Shown one piece after another: positions 58,263 to 64,000 of a stretch of DNA of 64,000 bases (position 1 is the first letter of the stretch; every line of letters starts with the position of its first letter). The stretch is from Microbacterium ureisolvens (lineage in GTDB: Bacteria; Actinomycetota; Actinomycetes; Actinomycetales; Microbacteriaceae). The stretch covers positions 1 through 64,000 of the forward strand of contig NZ_JADIJE010000015.1 of NCBI RefSeq assembly GCF_015278315.1. Direction: 5' to 3'. The notes below the pieces were generated by a model that saw nothing but the letters and a program-made list of their open reading frames with translations, was not told the origin of the DNA and did no database searches. Position numbers and translations under genes: made by a program.

Positions 58263-59711
58263 GTGTCCGCCGACCCGCATCACCGTTCCGTCGCTCCCGC
58301 GTGGCTCGAACGCCCCGCTGACGCCAACGGGCTCGCGCCGGCGGTCTGGCCGACGGCTGCCACGCGCGACGGCGTCGGCGTGCTCGAGCTCGGCGGCATC
58401 CCCGTCACCGCCCTGCGCGAGAGGTTCGGCACACCCCTGTACGTCCTCGACGAGGACGAGGTGCGTCAGACCGCACGGCGGACGCTCGACGCCTTTCGCG
58501 CGGCCGCCGCGCTGCACGGCGTGCAGGCCCGGGTCTACTACGCCGGCAAGGCGCTGCTGACCACCGAGGTGGTGCGCTGGGTCACCGAGGAAGGTCTGGC
58601 GGTCGACGTGTGCACCGGCGGCGAGCTCGCCGTGGCGCTCGCGGCGGGCGCTGAGCCGGCGCGGCTCGGCTTCCACGGCAACAACAAGTCCGCGGCCGAA
58701 CTCGAGCGCGCGGTCGACGTGGGCATCGGGTCGGTCGTCATCGACAGCCTGATCGAGATCGAGCGCCTGGCGGCGATCGTCGAGCGGCGCGGTGCGACGC
58801 AGGCGGTGCTGCTGCGGGTCAACAGCGGGGTGCACGCCGAGACCCACGACTTCCTGGCGACGGCTCACGAGGATCAGAAATTCGGCTTCACGCTGACGGA
58901 TGCCGCCGCCGCCGCGGCCCGCATCCGCGAGCTCCCCGGACTCGAGCTCGTCGGCCTGCACTGCCACATCGGCTCGCAGATCTTCGGCACCGCCGGGTTC
59001 GAGGAGTCGGCGGCTCGCATCGTCGAGCTCCACGCGGAGCTCCGCGAGGGCGGCGAGCTTCCGGTGCTCAACCTCGGCGGCGGCTTCGGCATCGCCTACA
59101 CGTCGGTCGACGACCCGACTCCGATCGAGGCCCTTGCCCTCGGCATCGCCGAGGCCGTCGCGCGGCAGTGCGAGGTTCGCGGCATCCCGGTTCCGAATCT
59201 CGCGTTCGAGCCCGGTCGTGCCATCGTCGGCCGCGCAGGCGTCACGCTGTACGAGGTCGGCACCACGAAGCCCGTACAGCTCGAGAGCGGCGACGCGCGG
59301 CTGTACGTGAGCGTCGACGGCGGCATGAGCGACAACGCCCGTCCGGCGCTGTACGGCGCGCAGTTTTCTGCGCGCATCGCGTCGCGCACCAGCGAGGCGC
59401 CGCCCGCCCTCGTGCGCGTGGTGGGCAGGCACTGCGAGTCGGGCGACGTCGTCGTGGACGCCGAGTACCTGCCGGGCGACGTCTCGCCGGGCGACCTGCT
59501 GGCCGTGCCCGCGACGGGCGCCTACTGCTTCTCGCTCGCCAGCAACTACAACTACGTCCCTCGCCCGCCGGTCGTGGCGCTGCGCGGGGGAGAGGCCCGC
59601 GTCATCGTGCGCGGCGAGACGATCGACGATCTGCTCGCCCGCGACGCCGGCGTCAGCACCGTGGGCGACGGGCGCGAGCTCGCCGCGACACCGACGGAAG
59701 GGAACGCATGA
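58263..59711 (+). CDS. lysA: diaminopimelate decarboxylase
   Basis: PLP enzyme making L-lysine from meso-diaminopimelate; 482 aa. PLP lysine in ARVYYAGKALLTTEVVRWV, ELVGLHCHIGSQIFGTAGFE, VLNLGGGFGIAYT (phosphate site), the FEPGRAIVG motif, and the subunit-crossing HCESGDVVVDAEYLPGD with the active-site Cys. GTG 58263 gives the usual actinobacterial start (SADPHHRSVAPAWLERPADA); the frame is open back to a GTG at 58185, which would add 26 Pro/Arg-rich residues. A TAGACT box lies near 58161. No lysine riboswitch is visible. Coupled to hom by ATGA. Confidence 0.95.
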   Translation: MSADPHHRSVAPAWLERPADANGLAPAVWPTAATRDGVGVLELGGIPVTALRERFGTPLYVLDEDEVRQTARRTLDAFRAAAALHGVQARVYYAGKALLTTEVVRWVTEEGLAVDVCTGGELAVALAAGAEPARLGFHGNNKSAAELERAVDVGIGSVVIDSLIEIERLAAIVERRGATQAVLLRVNSGVHAETHDFLATAHEDQKFGFTLTDAAAAAARIRELPGLELVGLHCHIGSQIFGTAGFEESAARIVELHAELREGGELPVLNLGGGFGIAYTSVDDPTPIEALALGIAEAVARQCEVRGIPVPNLAFEPGRAIVGRAGVTLYEVGTTKPVQLESGDARLYVSVDGGMSDNARPALYGAQFSARIASRTSEAPPALVRVVGRHCESGDVVVDAEYLPGDVSPGDLLAVPATGAYCFSLASNYNYVPRPPVVALRGGEARVIVRGETIDDLLARDAGVSTVGDGRELAATPTEGNA

Positions 59712-61024
59712 CCGACTACCGCCGCCTCCGCGTCGCACTGCTGGGAGCCGGAGCCGTGGGCTCGCAGGTCGCCTCGCTGCTGCGACAGCACGCCGACGAG
59801 CTCGCCGACCGGGCGGGGGCGCGGCTGGAGCTGGTCGGGATCGCGGTCCGCGACGTCGACGCCAAGCGCGACGTCGACCTCCCCAAGGAGCTCTTCACGA
59901 CCGACGCGGACTCGCTGATCGTGGGGTCCGACATCGTCATCGAGCTCATGGGCGGCATCGAGCCGGCGCGCGCGTACCTGCTGCAGGCGATCAACTCCGG
60001 TGCCGACGTCGTCACGGCCAACAAGGCGCTCCTGGCGACCCACGGTCCCGAGATCTTCGACGCCGCCGACCAGGTGGGCGCCGAGGTGTACTACGAGGCC
60101 GCGGCCGCCGGCGCGATCCCGATCATCCGGCCGCTGCGCGACTCTCTGGCCGGCGACCGCGTGCAGCGGATCATGGGCATCGTCAACGGCACGACGAACT
60201 ACATCCTCGACCGGATGGACACCGAGGGCGCCGAATTCGCCGACGTGCTGGCCGATGCGCAGCGCCTGGGCTACGCCGAGGCCGACCCGACCGCCGACGT
60301 CGAGGGCTACGACGCCGCGCAGAAGGCGGCGATCCTCGCGAGCCTCGCCTTCCACACGACCGTTCCGCTGGATGCCGTGCACCGCGAGGGCATCACCGCG
60401 ATCGACAAACCGATGATGGATGCCGCGCGCCACGCCGGCTACGTGATCAAGCTGCTGGCCGTGTGCGAGCGCCTGACCGAAGAGGGCGGCACGGAGTCCA
60501 TCTCGGTGCGGGTCTACCCGGCGCTGATCGATCGCGCGCACCCACTGGCGAGCGTGCACGGCGCCAACAACGCCGTGTTCGTGCAGGCCGAGGCTGCCGG
60601 CAACCTGATGTTCTACGGCGCGGGTGCCGGCGGTGTCCAGACCGCATCCGCCGTGCTGGGCGACGTCGTGTCGGCGGCGCGCCGTCACATCGCGGGCGGC
60701 GTCGGCGTCGGCGAGTCGACGCTGGCGAACCTGCAGATCGTCCCGGTCGGCCGCGTCACGACGCGCTACCAGATCACGCTCGAGGTCGACGACCAGCCCG
60801 GCGTGCTGGCGACGGTCGCGGGCATCCTGAGCGAGGGGCGCGTCTCGATCGCCACGGTCGAGCAGACCGTCGTGGAGTCCGCCGACGGCGAGAGCGGCGT
60901 GGCGCGCCTGGTGATCGGCACCCACAAGGCACTGGAGCAGGACCTCAGCGACACGGTGGAGCGCCTCGCGGCCAGCGGTGTCGTGGAGCGGGTCGTCTCC
61001 GTGCTGCGGGTCGAAGGCAACTGA
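59708..61024 (+). CDS. hom: homoserine dehydrogenase
   Basis: Makes homoserine from aspartate semialdehyde; 438 aa with C-terminal ACT domain. NAD(P) site RVALLGAGAVGSQVASLL, VIELMGGIEPARAYLLQAIN, VVTANKALLATHG, the signature GIVNGTTNYILDRM and YAEADPTADVEGYDAAQKAA. The ACT domain (about 350-430: ITLEVDDQPGVLATVAGILS) implies threonine feedback inhibition. The ATG at 59708 overlaps lysA. First gene of the hom-thrC-thrB run that feeds threonine and, through MetX, methionine. Confidence 0.97.
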   Translation: MTDYRRLRVALLGAGAVGSQVASLLRQHADELADRAGARLELVGIAVRDVDAKRDVDLPKELFTTDADSLIVGSDIVIELMGGIEPARAYLLQAINSGADVVTANKALLATHGPEIFDAADQVGAEVYYEAAAAGAIPIIRPLRDSLAGDRVQRIMGIVNGTTNYILDRMDTEGAEFADVLADAQRLGYAEADPTADVEGYDAAQKAAILASLAFHTTVPLDAVHREGITAIDKPMMDAARHAGYVIKLLAVCERLTEEGGTESISVRVYPALIDRAHPLASVHGANNAVFVQAEAAGNLMFYGAGAGGVQTASAVLGDVVSAARRHIAGGVGVGESTLANLQIVPVGRVTTRYQITLEVDDQPGVLATVAGILSEGRVSIATVEQTVVESADGESGVARLVIGTHKALEQDLSDTVERLAASGVVERVVSVLRVEGN

Positions 61025-61044
61025 GGGTTTCGAAGGAGACTGAC

Positions 61045-62133
61045 ATGGCACATGTTTGGCGCGGAGTCCTCCGCGAGTACGCAGACCGACTGGGCGTCAC
61101 CGACGCCTCCACCGTCGTCACGCTGGGGGAGGGCGGCACGCCGCTGCTTCCGGCGCCGGCGCTCTCGCGCCGCACCGGCACCGATGTGTGGGTGAAGTTC
61201 GAGGGCATGAACCCGACCGGCTCGTTCAAGGACCGCGGCATGACAGTCGCGGTCTCGCGGGCCATCGAGCACGGCGCGAAGGCGGTCATCTGCGCCTCGA
61301 CGGGCAACACCTCCGCGTCGGCGGCCGCCTACGCGGCGCACGCCGGCATCACGGCCGCGGTGCTCGTCCCCGAGGGCAAGATCGCGATGGGCAAGCTCAG
61401 CCAGGCCGTCGCCCACAACGGCCGTCTCATCCAGATCCGCGGAAACTTCGACGACTGCCTCGAGATCGCGCGCGAGCTGGCCGACAACTACCCGGTGCAC
61501 CTGGTGAACTCGGTCAACCCCGACCGCATCGACGGGCAGAAGACCGCAGCCTACGAGATCGTCGAGCAGCTGGGCGACGCACCCGACTTCCACTTCATCC
61601 CGGTGGGCAACGCGGGCAACTACACCGCCTACACCCGCGGCTACCGCGAAGAGGCCGAGGCGGGCGTGTCGACCCGCGTGCCGCGCATGTTCGGCTTCCA
61701 GGCCGAGGGCTCGGCGCCTCTCGTGCGCGGCGAGGTCGTGAAGAACCCCGACACCGTCGCCAGCGCGATCCGCATCGGCAACCCCGCCTCGTGGGAGCTC
61801 GCCCTCGATGCGCGCGCGGCGACCGACGGCTACTTCGGCGCGATCGACGACGCCCGGATCCTCGCCGCCCAGAAGCTGCTGGCCGGCGAGGTCGGCATCT
61901 TCGTCGAGCCGGCATCGGCGATCAGCGTCGCGGGCCTGCTCGACCGCGTCGAGTCCGGCGTCGTGCCGCAGGGCGCGCGCGTCGTGCTCACGGTCACCGG
62001 TCACGGGCTCAAGGACCCGTACTGGGCGCTGCGCAACGCCGACGGCTCGGAGGTCGAGCCCACGGTGGTCGACGCGACCACGTCGGAGGTGGCATCCGTT
62101 CTCGACCTCGCCCCCGCGGCGGCGACCGCGTGA
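61045..62133 (+). CDS. thrC: threonine synthase
   Basis: PLP enzyme converting O-phosphohomoserine to threonine; 362 aa, the shorter actinobacterial class. PLP lysine in VKFEGMNPTGSFKDRGMTVA, phosphate-binding CASTGNTSASAAAYAAHAG, HFIPVGNAGNYTAYTRGY, and VTGHGLKDP at the end. A good AAGGAGA lies 8 nt before the ATG at 61045. 20 bp after hom; overlaps thrB by GTGA. Confidence 0.97.
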   Translation: MAHVWRGVLREYADRLGVTDASTVVTLGEGGTPLLPAPALSRRTGTDVWVKFEGMNPTGSFKDRGMTVAVSRAIEHGAKAVICASTGNTSASAAAYAAHAGITAAVLVPEGKIAMGKLSQAVAHNGRLIQIRGNFDDCLEIARELADNYPVHLVNSVNPDRIDGQKTAAYEIVEQLGDAPDFHFIPVGNAGNYTAYTRGYREEAEAGVSTRVPRMFGFQAEGSAPLVRGEVVKNPDTVASAIRIGNPASWELALDARAATDGYFGAIDDARILAAQKLLAGEVGIFVEPASAISVAGLLDRVESGVVPQGARVVLTVTGHGLKDPYWALRNADGSEVEPTVVDATTSEVASVLDLAPAAATA

Positions 62134-63077
62134 ACGCAGCCGTCGCGCCGGCACCCGGCCGCCGCGTCGTGGTGCGGGTTCCGGCGACGAGCGCGAATCT
62201 CGGCCCCGGCTTCGACACGCTCGGCCTCGCGCTGAGCGTGTACGACGAGCTCGACGTCACGGCGCTGCCGGAGGGCGAGCTCGAGATCGAGGTCGAGGGC
62301 GCGGGCTCTGCGGACGTCCCGCGGGACGCCTCGCACCTCGTGGTGCGGGCGATCGCGTACGCGTATGAATCGGTGGGACGACGGATGCCGGGACTCCGGC
62401 TCCACGCCAAGAACGTCATCCCGCACGGACGCGGCCTCGGCTCCTCCGGCGCCGCGGTCGTGTCGGGCCTGCTCGCCGCGAAGGGCCTGCTCGAGGGCGA
62501 CGTCGAGCTCGGACCGGATGCCCTGCTGCGCCTGGCGACCGAGCTGGAAGGCCACCCCGACAACGTCGCGCCGGCTCTCTTCGGCGGCCTGACCATCGCG
62601 TGGGTCGACGAGGACGGCCCGCAGCACAAGAAGCTCCTCGTGCACCGGGGTGTGTCGCCGCTCGTGCTGGTGCCGGCATTCACGATGTCGACCAAGCTCG
62701 CCCGCAGCCTCCAGCCCCTGCACGTGCCCCGCGAGGACGCCGTCTTCAACGTGTCGCGCTCGGCGCTGCTGATCGCAGCCCTCACGCAGAGCCCCGAGCT
62801 GCTGCAGGCGGCGACCGAAGACAAGCTGCACCAGAACTATCGCGCGAGCGCCATGCCCGACACCGACGCCCTCGTGCGCGCACTGCGCGCGGCGGGGTTC
62901 GCGGCGGTCGTCTCGGGCGCGGGGCCCAGCGTCCTGGTGCTCGCCGACGGGCCCGGCCGACGCCTCGAGGCGTCGGCGCTGGCGTCGTCGTCGACCGACA
63001 CTCCGTGGGAGGCCCTCATGCTCGCCGTCGACTTCAAGGGTGGTACAGTGAGGGAGTACGCGGAGGGTTCCACGTAA
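62130..63077 (+). CDS. thrB: homoserine kinase
   Basis: GHMP kinase phosphorylating homoserine; 315 aa. VRVPATSANLGPGFDTLGLA (substrate site), the ATP loop IPHGRGLGSSGAAVVSGLLA, EGHPDNVAPALFGGLTIAW, and AGFAAVVSGAGPSVLVLA near the end. The GTG at 62130 overlaps thrC by GTGA. The last 30 bp also carry a -10-like TACAGT for the downstream rho gene. Confidence 0.96.
   Translation: MNAAVAPAPGRRVVVRVPATSANLGPGFDTLGLALSVYDELDVTALPEGELEIEVEGAGSADVPRDASHLVVRAIAYAYESVGRRMPGLRLHAKNVIPHGRGLGSSGAAVVSGLLAAKGLLEGDVELGPDALLRLATELEGHPDNVAPALFGGLTIAWVDEDGPQHKKLLVHRGVSPLVLVPAFTMSTKLARSLQPLHVPREDAVFNVSRSALLIAALTQSPELLQAATEDKLHQNYRASAMPDTDALVRALRAAGFAAVVSGAGPSVLVLADGPGRRLEASALASSSTDTPWEALMLAVDFKGGTVREYAEGST
63044..63049 (+). 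promoter_or_regulatory. candidate rho promoter -10 box TACAGT inside thrB
   Basis: TACAGT near the 3' end of thrB would start an RNA near 63056 with a leader of about 220 nt before rho. The -35 region is weak. Confidence 0.45.
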
Positions 63078-63276
63078 GACGTGAATCTGGCCTCCGTCGC
63101 AAATCTGCGAAACCACCGCACGGCATTCTGACCTGCCGACGTCCGCTGAGCACCTCGCGGTCCCTCACCCCGTCGGCGGGTGATTCGACAGGCGTGACAA
63201 CTGATCGAAAAGGCAGATGCCACCGGCAGCGCCGTGCGATCGTGCACAACCGTTCGTATTTCACAAGGGAGAACTC
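63078..63276 (+). promoter_or_regulatory. rho leader region
   Basis: 199 bp without a convincing gene, less G+C-rich than its flanks near the end. It contains a small CACGT/ACGTG inverted repeat just after thrB, a weak 16-codon frame from the GTG at 63081, and the AAGGGAG ribosome binding site of rho at 63264-63270. Long leaders before rho are common and often autoregulated. Confidence 0.5.
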
Positions 63277-64000
63277 GTGGAGTCCATCTCCGAGATCCAC
63301 GCCGACGTTCCGGCCGACGAGCGCGCGGAAGCGCCCGAGGGCGCCGAGACCGTCGACACCGCCGCCGAGGCCGTGGCCGACGAAGTCGTGATCGAGGCCG
63401 TCGAGGCCGAGGAAGTCGCCGAAGAGGCGGTGGCCGAGGCGGCCGCCGCAGACGCCGTCGCCGAGGAGGCCGTCATCGAGGCGGTCGTCGCCGAGGCCGT
63501 CGCCGAAGAAGCGGTGGTCGAGGCCGAAGCCGCCGAGGAGGCCGGCGACCCGGCCGCCGCCGAGGCGGCCGAAGCGGTGGCCGAGGAGGCCGTCGCCGAG
63601 GCGATCGTCGCAGACGCCGTGGCCGAGGAGGCCGTGGCCGAGGCGGTCATCGCGGAAGCCGTCGCCCAGGAGGCGGTGGCCGAGGCCGTCGTCGCCGAGG
63701 TCGTCGCAGAAGAGGTCGTCGCCGAGGTCGCCGCGGAGGCGCCCGCCGAGGCTCCGGCCGCACCGGCGAAGGCGCCCCGCAAGCGCGCGCCGCGCCGGGC
63801 CAAGAGCACCGACGTCCCGCCGGCCGAGCCGGCTGCCGAAGCGCCTGCCGAGATCCCGGCCGAGGCGCCCGCCGAGGCCGCTCAGGCCGAGGGCGCCGAG
63901 AAGGCCGAGGATGCGGCATCCGTCCCCGCCGAAGCGCCCACCGACGCCGAGGCGCCCGCTGAGACCACCGAGGGTGGCGAGCAGGCCGCCGAGGGCGAGG
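63277..64000 (+). CDS. rho: transcription termination factor Rho, N-terminal part
   Basis: 241 codons of an ORF that runs off the right edge. It opens (GTG)ESISEIHADVPADERAE and continues as a very acidic Ala/Val/Glu region with repeats like AEEAVAEAV to about residue 150, then a basic patch KAPRKRAPRRAKSTDV and more Ala/Pro/Glu. No Rho RNA-binding or ATPase domain is reached. Rho is called from the conserved actinobacterial order hom-thrC-thrB-rho and from the long low-complexity N-terminal insertion known in actinobacterial Rho; the basic RAPRRA patch fits. AAGGGAG precedes the GTG. Confidence 0.8.
   Translation, partial: MESISEIHADVPADERAEAPEGAETVDTAAEAVADEVVIEAVEAEEVAEEAVAEAAAADAVAEEAVIEAVVAEAVAEEAVVEAEAAEEAGDPAAAEAAEAVAEEAVAEAIVADAVAEEAVAEAVIAEAVAQEAVAEAVVAEVVAEEVVAEVAAEAPAEAPAAPAKAPRKRAPRRAKSTDVPPAEPAAEAPAEIPAEAPAEAAQAEGAEKAEDAASVPAEAPTDAEAPAETTEGGEQAAEGE

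Noticed and set aside
63081..63131. 16-codon uORF in the rho leader
   Set aside because: Poor ribosome binding site spacing and no distinctive composition; could be chance.
63234..63962. 242-aa Arg/Gly-rich plus-strand frame
   Set aside because: Out-of-frame shadow of the Ala/Glu/Val repeats of rho.

Overview
The window is chromosomal DNA from a high-G+C actinobacterium, most likely a member of the Microbacteriaceae close to Microbacterium. This rests on the roughly 70% G+C composition, the N-terminus of an actinobacterial Kgd-type 2-oxoglutarate dehydrogenase, a GuaB1-type GMP reductase, a hom-thrC-thrB-rho gene order, many leaderless genes with a TANNNT box about 6 nt before the start codon, and small protein families typical of that group. 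The species call is inference. I see no prophage, insertion sequence or CRISPR array.

Layout: 1-5.7 kb holds kgd (cut by the left edge), guaB1, a YihY/BrkB membrane protein and two tandem CNNM/CorC-type transporters; the first is preceded by a short Asp/Pro-rich leader ORF. 5.7-10.7 kb holds two 50-bp tandem repeats, an old yellow enzyme, nnrD, a GT87-like membrane glycosyltransferase, a thiamine-binding protein, an MFS remnant and a NUDIX hydrolase. 10.7-15.4 kb pairs an animal-type heme peroxidase with the methionine genes metX and metY. 15.5-18.5 kb is a compact run of SDR, AlaX-like editing protein, ung and a GNAT acetyltransferase. 18.6-24.2 kb carries a giant LPxTG-anchored von Willebrand factor A protein and a protealysin-like protease with its emfourin inhibitor. 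24.2-29.3 kb is a five-gene oligopeptide/dipeptide ABC operon. 29.4-34.7 kb has an alpha/beta hydrolase, an AhpD-like protein, a tyrosine phosphatase, an iron-box-controlled SIP-domain protein, an arginase-family protein and PspA. 34.8-41.6 kb has a TPM-domain protein, DUF3097, trmB, an MFS exporter, a CPBP protease and a guanidine exporter (sugE) behind a guanidine-III riboswitch. 41.8-47.9 kb has a secreted M28 peptidase, a candidate structured small RNA, an MscS channel, a SulP transporter and a lipoprotein/cation-transporter pair. 47.9-53.5 kb is an accessory block of small conserved proteins around a sugar-type ABC transporter. 53.5-64 kb has tRNA-Arg(CCG), an SGNH hydrolase, a transglutaminase-like protein, argS, an LmeA-like protein, and the aspartate-family block lysA-hom-thrC-thrB followed by the start of rho.

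Genes that work together: metX and metY make homocysteine from homoserine, while hom, thrC and thrB in the last segment make homoserine and threonine and lysA makes lysine, so both branches of the aspartate pathway are represented. Most operons are translationally coupled by ATGA or GTGA overlaps. The most unusual signals are the Asp/Pro-rich leader ORF before the CNNM pair, the structured RNA near 43.6 kb, and a 10-bp word (GACGGATGCC and its complement) scattered through genes and used as the arms of intergenic terminators.
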